A stretch of DNA of 64,000 nucleotides from Paraburkholderia largidicola (GCF_013426895.1 NZ_AP023174.1:1116001-1180000); one strand, 5' to 3'; shown: positions 46,933 through 58,808, counted from the first letter of the stretch. The notes: a model not told the origin generated them from the sequence alone. Made by a program: numbers and translations.

Positions 46933-47871
46933 ATGGATACGCTTCAGAACATGCGGGTATTTGTCCGCGTCGTCGAAGCCGGTAGCTTCACGGGCGCGGC
47001 CCAGCATCTGAACACGACGACGGCTTACGCGTCGCGCGCCGTGTCCGATCTGGAGGCACATCTGCGCACGCGTCTGTTGAACCGCACGACGCGCCGCATC
47101 GCGCTCACGGAAGCGGGCGAGCGCTATCTGCAGCGCTGCGAGCAGATTCTTGCCTACGTCGATCAGGCGGAAGCCGAGGCCAGCGACGCGCACGCGCGTC
47201 CGTCGGGCAAACTGAAGGTTCACGCGATGACGAGTTTCGGCCAGCACTACGTGGTGCCGGCCGTGAGCCGCTATCAGCAGCGTTATCCCGACGTGCATCT
47301 CGAACTGACGCTCGCGCAGCGCATGCCCGATCTGCTCGACGAAGGCTACGACGTCGCGGTCGTGCTCGCGCAGAGCCTGCCCGATTCGGGGCTCGTCTCG
47401 CAGCGCCTTGGCAGCGCGTTCAGCGTGGTGGTCGCGTCGCCGGACTATCTGGAGCGCAGCGGCGTGCCGCAGACGCTGTCCGATTTGCGCGGCCACACCT
47501 GCCTGCAAATGATCACGCCCGTGATGCCCGCCGACGAATGGACGTTCGACGGCCCGAACGGGCAGGAGACGCTGCATCTGGGCGCCTCCACATTCCAGAT
47601 CAACGTCGCGGAAGCGATGGCCGTGGCGGTGCGCGAAGGCATGGGCGTCGCCGTGTTGCCCATCTATTCGGCCATTGCTGGCCTGCGCAGCGGCGAACTC
47701 GTGTGGATTCTTCCGGAATATATCTCGCAGGAAATGAATGTGTACGCGTTGTACCCGTCGCGGCAATATCTGGACGCGAAGATCCGCACGTGGGTCGAAT
47801 TTCTGCGCGACGAACTGCCGCCGACGCTCGCGGCGGATCAGGCGGAGCTTCGCAAGTTCGCGCGCACTTGA
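46933..47871 (+). CDS. LysR-family regulator of the efflux operon (AaeR-like)
   Basis: A 312-residue LTTR. The HTH domain starts MDTLQNMRVFVRVVEAGSFT, and the C-terminal effector domain follows from about residue 90 (PSGKLKVHAMTSFGQHYVVP). It belongs to the large group with short two-lobe sensor domains (EGMGVAVLPIYSAI). It is divergent from the efflux operon, as aaeR is in E. coli, and so probably activates it in response to an aromatic acid. The latter is inferred from position. Confidence 0.92.
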   Translation: MDTLQNMRVFVRVVEAGSFTGAAQHLNTTTAYASRAVSDLEAHLRTRLLNRTTRRIALTEAGERYLQRCEQILAYVDQAEAEASDAHARPSGKLKVHAMTSFGQHYVVPAVSRYQQRYPDVHLELTLAQRMPDLLDEGYDVAVVLAQSLPDSGLVSQRLGSAFSVVVASPDYLERSGVPQTLSDLRGHTCLQMITPVMPADEWTFDGPNGQETLHLGASTFQINVAEAMAVAVREGMGVAVLPIYSAIAGLRSGELVWILPEYISQEMNVYALYPSRQYLDAKIRTWVEFLRDELPPTLAADQAELRKFART

Positions 47872-48040
47872 AATAGCGGGCACATGGCGCGATATGGTGA
47901 GAGCAGCCTTTTGACGGACTGTTACATCCCTCTGCCGCGTCGCAACACTTCCTTACTTCCTCGCGGCATCGGGTTTGCTAACGTGTCATCAAGGCCGGCA
48001 TCTTTCGGCACGCAAGCACATCTGAATCGAAGAGGACAAC

Positions 48041-48202
48041 ATGGATACGAATCTGCTGATGATCGGCGTCGCCGTCATGCTCGGACTGATTGGCGTTGCC
48101 GCGTCGCGCGATATGCTGCGTCGCCTGCGGCCGCAGCCGCGTCTCGTGCCGATTCGCGTCGAACGGCCGGCGCGGCGTCCGCGCGATATCAGCGGGATGT
48201 GA
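48041..48202 (+). CDS. 53-residue single-pass membrane peptide
   Basis: A small gene with AGAGG eight bases before the ATG. Residues 4-22 (NLLMIGVAVMLGLIGVAAS) form one hydrophobic helix, followed by an arginine- and proline-rich tail (13 Arg in the last 31 residues) that ends in DISGM. This suggests a membrane-anchored peptide with a basic cytoplasmic tail. I do not recognise a family. It stands alone between the LysR gene and the convergent metallophosphoesterase gene. Confidence 0.6.
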   Translation: MDTNLLMIGVAVMLGLIGVAASRDMLRRLRPQPRLVPIRVERPARRPRDISGM

Positions 48203-48221
48203 TGTCCGGCTCTCGACGAGC

Positions 48222-49055
48222 CTAGATCTCGACCACTTTGTTCCACGCGAACGCCGCGTTTTCGAGCGCGCGCGTGCGTCGGTCGAGGTAGCCGCGCGGA
48301 TTGCACACGACGCGTGTGCCGTTTTCCACATAATCGAATGCCGTATGTGTATGGCCGTGCACCCATAGCGTCACGGGCGCGCGCACCATCGACGGCAGAT
48401 CGTTGACGAATCCCGCTGACACGACGTCGTCCGCATAACGCTCGGCGAGACTGCGCCGGTGCGGCGCATGATGCGTGACGACGATCGTCTTGCCCGCGAA
48501 GGGCTTTGCCAGTTCCGTTTCCAGCCATGCGCGCGCGTGACGGTGAAGCGCGATCGTATCGGCAGGCGTCAGGTTGCGCGGCGTGTTGTCCTGCAGCGCG
48601 CCTTGCCCACCCAGATCATTTCCCGCTGTCCACGTCACCTGAATCAGCCCGCGATAGTCGAGCATCACGCGCTCGGCCGCCGCGATCGACGCGGCGCGCG
48701 ATGCTTCATCGTCACCGTAAAGATCGAAGTCGGTCCATAGCGTCGTGCCCAGCACGCGCCACTGTCCGAGCGGATCGACGAGCGTCGCGTTGTTGAGAAA
48801 GTGCACGTTGTCGACGCTGGCGGCGGCGTCGTGCATCGCCGCTTCGAGCGCGCCGAACTCGCCGTCGTAATACTCGTGGTTGCCCGGCACATAGACGACG
48901 GGCACCGCGCCGTCGAATGTTTCGGCGGCCCAGCGCAGGCCTTCGGCGTGATTGTGGATGTCGCCTGCCAGCACGACCAGATCGGCGTCCGCATGCGGAA
49001 TGATTTCCGGCTGGTCGGATTCGAGATGCAGATCGGACAGCACGCGAATTTTCAT
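48222..49055 (-). CDS. calcineurin-like metallophosphoesterase
   Basis: A 277-residue binuclear-metal phosphoesterase. All motif blocks are visible: SDLHLE (7-12), AGDIHNH (30-36), PGNHEYYDG (57-65), VVTHHAPH (about 193-200) and VHGHTHTAFD (about 231-240). The substrate is not apparent; the family includes phosphodiesterases and nucleotidases. The gene begins 27 bp downstream of the FAD oxidoreductase gene on the same strand and may share its transcript. Confidence 0.9.
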   Translation of the reverse strand: MKIRVLSDLHLESDQPEIIPHADADLVVLAGDIHNHAEGLRWAAETFDGAVPVVYVPGNHEYYDGEFGALEAAMHDAAASVDNVHFLNNATLVDPLGQWRVLGTTLWTDFDLYGDDEASRAASIAAAERVMLDYRGLIQVTWTAGNDLGGQGALQDNTPRNLTPADTIALHRHARAWLETELAKPFAGKTIVVTHHAPHRRSLAERYADDVVSAGFVNDLPSMVRAPVTLWVHGHTHTAFDYVENGTRVVCNPRGYLDRRTRALENAAFAWNKVVEI

Positions 49056-49082
49056 GGACGCCTCTCGTCGATACCTATGCTG

Positions 49083-50510
49083 TTAGCGTAGCACCTTGCC
49101 GGGATTCATCAGGTTCAGCGGATCGAACGCGGTTTTTAAGGTCTTCATCAGACGCACCTCGAGATCCGATTTGTAATGCGCGGATTCGTCGATCTTCAAC
49201 TGACCGATTCCATGCTCCGCGCTGATGCTGCCGCGATGCCGATGCACGCTGTCGTAGACGATCTGATTCATCGTGCTCTGATATTGGGCGAGAAACTGCT
49301 TCGCATCGCCGCCTTCCGGCGCTTGCACGTTGTAATGCAGATTGCCGTCGCCGAGATGGCCGAATGTCACCATCCGCGCGCCGGGCGCGGCCTTCGCGAT
49401 CAGCGCATCCGTTTCTTCGATGAAATGGCCGATCCGCGAAATCGGCACCGCGATATCGTGTTTGATGTTCAGCCCTTCCTCCGCCTGCGCCAGCGGAATG
49501 TGCTCGCGCAGATTCCAGAATGCCTGCGTCTGCGCGAGATTTTCGGCGACCACGGCATCTTCGACGAGACCGCTTTCGAGTGCCGTTTCCATCATCCGTT
49601 CGAAGAGCGCGCGCGCGTGTTCTTCGCTTTCGCTATCCGACAGTTCGAGCAGCACGATCTGTGCGTGCGGCTCGGCGAACGGATAGCGCATCTGCGGAAA
49701 ATGCCGGTTCACGAGACGCAGGCAGAAATCCGACATCAACTCGAAGCCCGTCAGAAGCGGCCCGGCGTGACGTTGCGCGAGCGACAGAAAGTCCAGCGCG
49801 GCATGCGCCGAAGGCAGCGCGGCGAGCGCCGTCACGCGCGCCGCCGGCTGCGGATGCAGTTTCATCACGGCCGCCGTGATGATGCCGAGCGTGCCTTCCG
49901 CGCCGATGAAGAGATCGCGCAGATCGTAGCCGGTATTGTCCTTGCGCAATCCGCGCAGCCCGTCCCACAGTTCGCCTTGCGGTGTCACCACTTCCAGTCC
50001 GAGACACAGTTCACGCGTGTTGCCATAGCGCAGTACGCCTGTGCCGCCCGCGTTCGTCGACAGATTGCCGCCGATCGTGCAACTGCCTTGCGCCGCGAGA
50101 CTCAGCGGAAACAGGCGGCCCGCCGCTTCGGCGCGCGCCTGCACGTCGGCGAGCACGACGCCGGCTTCGACGGTGATCGTGTTGTTGTGCGGGTCGACGT
50201 CGCGCACGCGATTCAGCCGTCGGAGACTCAGCACCGCTTGCGCGCCGCTCGTGTCGGGCGTAGCGCCGCCTACGAGGCCGGTGTTGCCGCCTTGCGGCAC
50301 GATCGCGACACGATGCTCGTTCGCGAGCCGCACGATCGCGGCGACTTCTTCGGCCGTCGACGGGCACAGCACCGCGCATGCGCCGCCCGTGTAGCGGCGG
50401 CGCCAGTCGGTGAGATAGGGCGCGGTGTCGTGCGGATCGGTGAGGACGTGCGCGGCGCCGATCGCGTCGGCGCACGCGGCGATGAAGGTCGATGAAGCGG
50501 CGGAGTTCAT
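49083..50510 (-). CDS. FAD-binding oxidoreductase, D-lactate/D-2-hydroxyglutarate dehydrogenase type
   Basis: A 475-residue VAO/PCMH-family flavoenzyme. The FAD-binding segment IVPQGGNTGLVGGATPDTSG is at about 73-92. The C-terminal substrate domain shows FGHLGDGNLHYN (two metal-ligand histidines), SISAEHGIGQLK and ends DPLNLMNPGKVL, as in GlcD/D2HGDH proteins. It should oxidise a D-2-hydroxy acid; which one cannot be told from the sequence. The frame runs 34 codons further upstream, but the ATG at 50510 is the family start. Confidence 0.9.
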   Translation of the reverse strand: MNSAASSTFIAACADAIGAAHVLTDPHDTAPYLTDWRRRYTGGACAVLCPSTAEEVAAIVRLANEHRVAIVPQGGNTGLVGGATPDTSGAQAVLSLRRLNRVRDVDPHNNTITVEAGVVLADVQARAEAAGRLFPLSLAAQGSCTIGGNLSTNAGGTGVLRYGNTRELCLGLEVVTPQGELWDGLRGLRKDNTGYDLRDLFIGAEGTLGIITAAVMKLHPQPAARVTALAALPSAHAALDFLSLAQRHAGPLLTGFELMSDFCLRLVNRHFPQMRYPFAEPHAQIVLLELSDSESEEHARALFERMMETALESGLVEDAVVAENLAQTQAFWNLREHIPLAQAEEGLNIKHDIAVPISRIGHFIEETDALIAKAAPGARMVTFGHLGDGNLHYNVQAPEGGDAKQFLAQYQSTMNQIVYDSVHRHRGSISAEHGIGQLKIDESAHYKSDLEVRLMKTLKTAFDPLNLMNPGKVLR

Positions 50511-50612
50511 GGATGGTCGGTCAGGGCGGGTGGGACGTGTTCGGCTTAGATGTAGTCGTGATGCATCCGATATGCAACGCGGCCAGGGCGGTGGCCGCGC
50601 TGCGACTGGCAA

Positions 50613-53066
<2,454 letters not shown>

Positions 53067-53137
53067 GCACTCTCGGGCTTTGGGGCGCCTGCGCGTCGTG
53101 CGTAGTGCCCGAACCGCGTCCCCCCGCACACCGCTAG

Positions 53138-53461
53138 CTATAACGAAATACGCCCTGTGCAGATGTCCTTGAACATCACCCAGTCGCCCATCAGGCTGTA
53201 GATGGGATGCCGGAAGGTCGCCGGCCGGTTCTTCTCGAAGAAGAAATGGCCGACCCACGCAAAGCCATACCCACATATCACGGCTGCCGGCAGCCATAGC
53301 CAGTCGCCCGTCGCGAGTGCCATCGCGACGAAGCCGATCACACCCAGCGATCCGACGAAATGCAGCCGCCGCGACACCGCGTTGCGATGTTCGGTCAGAT
53401 AGTACGGATAGAACTCCGCGAAGCTGGCGAAGTGCTCGTCGTGCGTCGTCTGATGGCTCAT
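53138..53461 (-). CDS. DUF962/Mpo1-like membrane protein
   Basis: A 107-residue protein of the DUF962 family. The motifs FYLTEH-type YPYYLTEHRNAVSRRLHFVG (about 19-38) and WVGHFFFEKNRPATFRHPIY (about 69-88) hold the conserved histidines; two hydrophobic helices lie between them. The yeast homologue Mpo1 is an iron dioxygenase of phytosphingosine degradation; the bacterial role is unknown. Start ATG at 53461 with GGAGG upstream. Convergent with the BrkB-family gene. Confidence 0.9.
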   Translation of the reverse strand: MSHQTTHDEHFASFAEFYPYYLTEHRNAVSRRLHFVGSLGVIGFVAMALATGDWLWLPAAVICGYGFAWVGHFFFEKNRPATFRHPIYSLMGDWVMFKDICTGRISL

Positions 53462-53606
53462 GATCGCCTCCATTGCGCGCCTGCGTGAGCGCCGCCGCGC
53501 TGCCCGATTCTATCGGGCATGGATTCATTGTGCTGCTATCGTCAGACGCGCGCAACCTGGCCATTCGGCATATGGTGCGCGCGCTTCGGGACGGTTAATG
53601 TGAAGC

Positions 53607-54440
53607 CTATGAGCGGTTCGGAGCGTGCGCCGTCGCAAATGTGTAAAGCGCGTCGAGCGTCGCATCGGGTTGCTCGGACATCAGCGCGTGGCCGGCGTCG
53701 AGCGTGATCGTGTCGACGGACACGTGAGCGCCACGCAGCGCGTCGGCGAGGGCTTTGGCGGCACGCGGCGGCGTCATGACGTCGCGCCTGCCGACGATCA
53801 GACGCGCGGGGCACGTCACCTGCGCGGCGCGCGCGAGGCCGTCCGTGTACGCGTTGCAGGCGCTGAAGTCGGTGTGAAAGAGCCGTGGCTCCCCCGTCGC
53901 TGAAACGCGCTCCATCAGTCGCTGGTTCATGCCATGCAGCCAGAAGCCAGGCGCGGGGCAGGACGGTTTGGCGGCGAGCGTCGAATGCGACCACTGGTTG
54001 ACCATCTCGATGGCTTCCGGCTCGCGCTCGCGCGCGGCATCGAGCAGCGCGTCGGAAACAGCCATCGGCACGGCTGTCGCGACGAGCGCCAGATGCGTTG
54101 CGCGTGACGGATAGCGGCCGGCGAAGTCGAGCGCGATCAGCGAGCCCATGCTGTGCCCCGCGACGAACGCACGCGACACGCCCACGGCGTCGAGCAACGC
54201 CACGAGCCAGTCGGCCATCGCGCCGATGCTGGTCAGCGCCGGGCCGGCGCTGCGGTGGTGGCCGGGCAGGTCGACGGCCAGCACGCCGAAGCCGTGATGC
54301 GCGAAATAGCGCGTTTGCAGCGCCCAGACGCTGTGATCGTGCTCGGCGCCATGAATGAAGACGGCGGTGCGCAGGGTGACGTCGAATGCCTTGCCGCCCG
54401 TGTAGGCGTAAGCCGGTTTGCCGTTGACGTCGACGATCAT
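53607..54440 (-). CDS. alpha/beta-fold hydrolase
   Basis: A 277-residue hydrolase. The oxyanion segment FIHGAEHDHSVWA (28-40), nucleophile elbow AGHSMGS (94-100, Ser97), acid region RLIVGRRDVMTPP and catalytic histidine in LDAGHALMSEQP are all present. The substrate is not evident. Its ATG overlaps the metY stop (ATGA), so it is translated with metY; this could suggest a role near homoserine ester metabolism, but it lacks the features of MetX. Confidence 0.88.
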   Translation of the reverse strand: MIVDVNGKPAYAYTGGKAFDVTLRTAVFIHGAEHDHSVWALQTRYFAHHGFGVLAVDLPGHHRSAGPALTSIGAMADWLVALLDAVGVSRAFVAGHSMGSLIALDFAGRYPSRATHLALVATAVPMAVSDALLDAAREREPEAIEMVNQWSHSTLAAKPSCPAPGFWLHGMNQRLMERVSATGEPRLFHTDFSACNAYTDGLARAAQVTCPARLIVGRRDVMTPPRAAKALADALRGAHVSVDTITLDAGHALMSEQPDATLDALYTFATAHAPNRS

Positions 54441-55786
54441 GCGGACTCCTTGCGCGCCGGACCGGCGGGCTTCGAGGCAGCAGGTTGCGCAGCGCCGCCC
54501 GCGGATTTCTGCGCAGCCTTGAGCGCGCGCTTGAGATCGTCGATCAGATCGTCGGGGTCCTCGAGGCCGATCGAAAGACGTATCGTGCCTTCCGCGATGC
54601 CTGCGGCGGCTAGCGCGGCGGCGTCCATGCGGAAGTGCGTGGTGGACGCGGGATGAATGACGAGCGAGCGGGCGTCGCCGACGTTCGCGAGGTGCGAGAA
54701 CAGCGACAGCGCTTCGATGAACGCCCGTCCAGCGGCGCGATCGCCGCGCAGGTTGAAACTGAACACGGCGCCCGCGCCGCGCGGCAGCAGGCGCTGGGCG
54801 AGCGCGTGATCCGGGTGGGTCGGCAGTTCGGGATAGGCGACTGATTCGACGGCGGCATGCGCAGCGAGAAATTCGACCACCTTGCGCGTGTTCGCGACAT
54901 GGCGCTCCATGCGCAGCGGCAGCGTTTCGATGCCCTGCAGCAGTTGCCACGCGGCTTGCGGATGCAGGCACGCGCCGAAATCGCGCAGCCCTTCGCGGCG
55001 GGCGCGCAGCAGGAAAGGCGCGACGGTGCTTTCCTCGGCGAACACCATGCCGTGAAAGCCTTCGTACGGCTCGGTGAATTCGGGGAAGCGCCCGGACGCG
55101 GCGAAGTCGAACGTGCCGCCGTCGACGAGCACGCCGCCGATCGTCGTGCCGTGGCCGCCAAGGAATTTGGTCGCCGAGTGGTAGACGAAATCCGCGCCGT
55201 GGTCGAACGGCTTGAGCAGATACGGCGTCGTGAAGGTCGAATCGACCAGCAAAGGCACGCGATGCTCATGCGCAATCTGTGCGACCGCTGCGATATCGAG
55301 CACGTCGAGGCCGGGGTTGCCGAGCGTCTCGCCGAACAGCAGTTTCGTGTTCGGGCGCAGCGCGGCGCGCCATGCGTCGATGTCGCCCGGTTTCACGAAC
55401 GTCGTTTCTATGCCGAAGCGGCGCAGCGTGTAGTTGAGCAGGTTGTGCGAGCCGCCATAGAGCGCACTCGACGCGACGATATGCGAGCCCGCGCCCATCA
55501 GCGTGGCGATCGCCAGATGCAGCGCGGCCTGGCCGCTCGCCGTGCCGATCGCGCCCGCGCCGTTTTCGAGCGCGGCCACGCGCTCTTCGAACACGGCGAC
55601 CGTCGGGTTCGAGATGCGCGAATAGACATGGCCCGCGCGCTCCATGTTGAAGAGCGCAGCGGCGTGGTCGGAATCTCGGAACGTGAACGACGTGGTCTGG
55701 TAAATGGGCGTCGCGCGCGCGCCCGTCGCGGGGTCGGGGGCGGCGCCCGCATGCAGCGCAAGCGTGTCGAAACGGTTGGCGGACAT
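54437..55786 (-). CDS. metY: O-acetylhomoserine sulfhydrylase-type PLP enzyme
   Basis: A 449-residue Cys/Met-metabolism PLP enzyme. Motifs include PIYQTTSFTFRDSDHAAALF (about 27-46), SRISNPTVAVFEERVAALE, and the Schiff-base lysine K207 in YHSATKFLGGHGTTIGG. The length and the GFHGMVF/ESTVAPF region fit O-acetylhomoserine aminocarboxypropyltransferase, which makes homocysteine from O-acetylhomoserine and sulfide. The C terminus has an Ala/Lys-rich tail (QKSAGGAAQPAASKPAGPAR). Overlaps the hydrolase gene. Confidence 0.9.
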   Translation of the reverse strand: MSANRFDTLALHAGAAPDPATGARATPIYQTTSFTFRDSDHAAALFNMERAGHVYSRISNPTVAVFEERVAALENGAGAIGTASGQAALHLAIATLMGAGSHIVASSALYGGSHNLLNYTLRRFGIETTFVKPGDIDAWRAALRPNTKLLFGETLGNPGLDVLDIAAVAQIAHEHRVPLLVDSTFTTPYLLKPFDHGADFVYHSATKFLGGHGTTIGGVLVDGGTFDFAASGRFPEFTEPYEGFHGMVFAEESTVAPFLLRARREGLRDFGACLHPQAAWQLLQGIETLPLRMERHVANTRKVVEFLAAHAAVESVAYPELPTHPDHALAQRLLPRGAGAVFSFNLRGDRAAGRAFIEALSLFSHLANVGDARSLVIHPASTTHFRMDAAALAAAGIAEGTIRLSIGLEDPDDLIDDLKRALKAAQKSAGGAAQPAASKPAGPARKESA

Positions 55787-56093
55787 CGTGGACGGCCGGA
55801 CCTCGACAGCCCGGCGAAGGTGAAAGTGGGGGCCATCGTATCATCGTGCCGCGCGCGAACCACTCGGTTAACGCCCGTATTACATCTGTATGGAAAGTAG
55901 GCCGGCAAGGCGAGAATGAGCCGTCCGGCGCGCCACACGCAGCCGCCGGCCAGCCCGCGAGCGCCGCCCGCCGGACGTGCGCTGGCGCGCTCCCGGCGGT
56001 GGTTGTGCGCTTTCTTTTTGTGGGCCTTTCCGCTACGATCGAAAGTCAGTCAGGCCTTTTTTTGCTTCAGAAGGCTTCATCAGGAGACAAATC
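55787..56093. other. 307-bp divergent intergenic region between metY and the CBS gene
   Basis: Contains the leaders of both genes. I looked for an S-adenosylmethionine riboswitch or a strong operator in front of metY and saw none. There is a T-run (56058-56063) before the CBS gene's leader but no convincing stem with it. Confidence 0.4.
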
Positions 56094-56561
56094 ATGCGCG
56101 TCAGCGACATTCTCAAGCTCAAGGGCAACACCCTTTTCACCGTCACGCCCGATAGCCCGCTCAACGAAGCCGTCAACACGATGGCCGAGCACGATATCGG
56201 CTCGCTCGTCGTGATGGAATATGGCGATCTCGTCGGCATGCTGACGTTCCGCGAGATCATCCTCGTGCTGAGCCGCAACGGCGGCAGCGTCGGCGGCAGC
56301 ACGATCCGCAAGATCATGGACGATCACCCGCTCACCTGCACGCCCGAAACGGATGTCAACGAAGTTCGCCGCATGATGCTCGAACATCACGTGCGTTATC
56401 TGCCCGTCATGGAAAGCCGCAAGCTGATGGGCGTGATTTCGTTCTACGACGTCGCGAAGGCCGTCGTCGAAGAGCAGGGCTTCGAGAACCGGATGCTGAA
56501 GGCGTATATCCGCGACTGGCCCGCGGAAGACGAGCCGCAACAGGAGCAGCCGTCGCGCTGA
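56094..56561 (+). CDS. CBS-domain pair protein
   Basis: A 155-residue cytoplasmic protein consisting of two CBS domains (about 8-62 and 72-128), which usually sense adenosyl nucleotides. Motifs: VTPDSPLNEAVNTMAEHDIG and LTCTPETDVNEVRRMMLEHH, each followed by a strand such as SLVVMEYGDLVGMLTFREI. The ATG has AGGAGAC in front. The frame is open 39 codons upstream, but that part has no conserved character. Partner protein unknown; a terminator follows. Confidence 0.9.
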   Translation: MRVSDILKLKGNTLFTVTPDSPLNEAVNTMAEHDIGSLVVMEYGDLVGMLTFREIILVLSRNGGSVGGSTIRKIMDDHPLTCTPETDVNEVRRMMLEHHVRYLPVMESRKLMGVISFYDVAKAVVEEQGFENRMLKAYIRDWPAEDEPQQEQPSR

Positions 56562-56636
56562 GCGAGGCCCGGCGTCGGTTCAGTTTGCCGATGAAGCCTG
56601 CCGGCATGCCGTTGTCGCATGACTGAACTATCTTCG

Positions 56637-56665
56637 AAGCGCGCGCGATCAGCGTGCGCTTTTTT
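56637..56665 (+). terminator. intrinsic terminator after the CBS-domain gene
   Basis: AAGCGCGCGC and GCGTGCGCTT form a 10-bp stem with one G-T pair around a GATCA loop, ending in a run of six T. Confidence 0.8.
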
Positions 56666-56728
56666 GTGCCTGCCAGTTTCGCAAATCGCTTGTGAATCCG
56701 GACAGAACTGCCCAGCATCCATCACTCA

Positions 56729-58666
56729 ATGAACGATCGTCCGTTGTCTACCGCCCAACAGCGAAAGCGCGCCGCGCGTGAACACGGTTCGCAGTTCCGG
56801 CTGTTGCGCGAGCGCCGTTTCGCGCCGTTTTTCTGGACACAGTTCCTCGGCGCGATGAACGACAACGTGTTCAAGATCGGCTTCACGTCGCTCGTTACGT
56901 ATCAGGCCGCGCGCTTCTCAGGCGTCAATGCGGATACCGCGGCTTTTCTGATTTCGGCGATCTTCATTCTGCCGTTCGTCCTGTTCTCGGCGACCTCCGG
57001 TCAGATCGCCGACAAGTACGACAAGGCGATGCTCACGCGCTTCGTGAAGACGTTCGAGATCGGCGTCATGCTGGTCGGCGGCGCGGGCTTCTGGCTGCAC
57101 AACGCCGTGCTGCTGTATCTGTGTACCTTCCTGATGGGCGTCCATTCGACGGTGTTCGGTCCCGTCAAGTACGCCTATCTGCCGCAGCATCTCGACAAGT
57201 CGGAACTGGTCGGCGGCAACGGCATGGTCGAGATGGGCACGTTCGTCGCGATCCTGTTCGGCACGATCCTGGGCGGCGCGGCGGCAGGCTCGGACGCACA
57301 CGGCGCGGCGATCCTCGCGTTCGGCTGCGTGGCGATTGCGCTGATTGGACGCGTCGCGTCGGGCTTCGTGCCGCCGTCGATGCCTTCTCAACCGGACCTG
57401 CGCATCAACTGGAATCCGATCAGTGAAACCTGGCGCAATCTGAAACTGGCGCGTCAGAACCGGACGGTGTTTCTGAGTCTGCTTGGCATTTCCTGGCTGT
57501 GGTTCGTCGGCGCGACGTTCCTGTCGTCCTTCTTCCGGTTCGCCAAGGACGTGCTGTCCGCCAATCCCGATGTCGTGACCGTGCTGCTCGCCACCTTTTC
57601 GATCGGTATCGGCACCGGGTCGCTGCTGTGCGAGCGGCTGTCGAAGAAGCGCATCGAAATCGGACTCGTGCCGCTCGGCTCGATCGGCATCAGCGTTTTC
57701 GCGATCGACCTGTTCTTCGCGAGCCACGCGCTGCCCGGCGTCACGCATCTGCTGACGGTCGGCGAATTCATGGCGATGCACGCGCATTGGCGCGTGCTCG
57801 CCGATCTGTTCCTGCTGGCGATGTTCGGCGGCTTCTACAGCGTGCCGCTCTACGCGCTGATCCAGAGCCGCAGCCAGCCGAGCCACCGCGCGCGGATCAT
57901 CGCGGCGAACAATATCCTCAACTCGCTGTTCATGATCGTGTCGGCGCTGATGGCCGTCGCGCTGACGTCGGCGGGCGTCGGCATTCCGGGCTTGTTCCTC
58001 GTGACGGCGTTGCTCAACGTGGTCGTCGCGATCTATATCTATTCGCTCGTGCCGGAGTTTCTGCTGCGCTTCGTCGCGTGGCTGATGGTGCACACGTTCT
58101 ACCGGATGCGCCTCGTGCACGCGGAGCGCATTCCCGAAGAGGGCGCCGCCGTGCTGGTGTGCAATCACGTGAGCTATGTCGACGCGATTGTCATCATGGC
58201 GGAAAGCCCGCGGCCGATCCGCTTCGTGATGGATCACCGGATTTTCCGCACGCCGCTTGTCGGTTGGCTCTTCAGACACGCTAAGGCGATTCCGATCGCC
58301 CCCGCGCATGAAGACCCGGAAATGCTGAAACGTGCCTATGAAGCCTGCGCGAAAGCGCTCGACGACGGCGATCTCGTCTGTATTTTTCCCGAAGGCAAGC
58401 TGACACGAACGGGCGAGATGAATCCGTTCCGCCATGGCGTCGCGGAAATTTTGCGGCGCAAGGCCGTGCCCGTTGTGCCGATGGCGCTGCGCGGGCTGTG
58501 GGGCAGCTTCTGGTCGCGCAGCACCGATGCGCGCTTTCCGCGGCCGCTCCAGAAGGGCGTGATGAGCCGCCTGACGCTGGCCGTCGGCGAGCCGCTCGAA
58601 CCGGCCGAGGCGACGCCGGAACGTCTGCAGCAGGTCGTCACCGAGCTACGCGGCGCGCGCAAGTAA
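56729..58666 (+). CDS. lysophospholipid transporter-acyltransferase fusion (LplT-PlsC)
   Basis: A 645-residue two-domain membrane protein. Residues about 30-450 are an MFS transporter resembling LplT (FLGAMNDNVFKIGFTSLVTY; HSTVFGPVKYAYLPQHL). Residues about 455-640 are a PlsC/glycerolipid acyltransferase with the catalytic H480-x4-D485 in CNHVSYVDAI and the substrate motif FPEGKLTRTGEM (553-564). It would flip a lysophospholipid inward and re-acylate it. Many homologues add an acyl-ACP synthetase domain as a third module; that is absent here, both in the protein and next door. Confidence 0.9.
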   Translation: MNDRPLSTAQQRKRAAREHGSQFRLLRERRFAPFFWTQFLGAMNDNVFKIGFTSLVTYQAARFSGVNADTAAFLISAIFILPFVLFSATSGQIADKYDKAMLTRFVKTFEIGVMLVGGAGFWLHNAVLLYLCTFLMGVHSTVFGPVKYAYLPQHLDKSELVGGNGMVEMGTFVAILFGTILGGAAAGSDAHGAAILAFGCVAIALIGRVASGFVPPSMPSQPDLRINWNPISETWRNLKLARQNRTVFLSLLGISWLWFVGATFLSSFFRFAKDVLSANPDVVTVLLATFSIGIGTGSLLCERLSKKRIEIGLVPLGSIGISVFAIDLFFASHALPGVTHLLTVGEFMAMHAHWRVLADLFLLAMFGGFYSVPLYALIQSRSQPSHRARIIAANNILNSLFMIVSALMAVALTSAGVGIPGLFLVTALLNVVVAIYIYSLVPEFLLRFVAWLMVHTFYRMRLVHAERIPEEGAAVLVCNHVSYVDAIVIMAESPRPIRFVMDHRIFRTPLVGWLFRHAKAIPIAPAHEDPEMLKRAYEACAKALDDGDLVCIFPEGKLTRTGEMNPFRHGVAEILRRKAVPVVPMALRGLWGSFWSRSTDARFPRPLQKGVMSRLTLAVGEPLEPAEATPERLQQVVTELRGARK

Positions 58667-58808
58667 GGCGGCGGCCCTGAACCGTCTGGCGGAAGGCGCG
58701 ACGCTTCGTCCATTCGTCCTATGACCACCGGCCGGGCCGCAGCGTGCCACGCCGGCGCGGCCGGGCTGGCATAATAACGTTCTCCCCGCATTTCTTTGGA
58801 CGACGCTC

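Noticed and set aside
55787..55960. A S-adenosylmethionine riboswitch in front of metY
   Set aside because: No multi-stem conserved core or terminator-type leader is visible.
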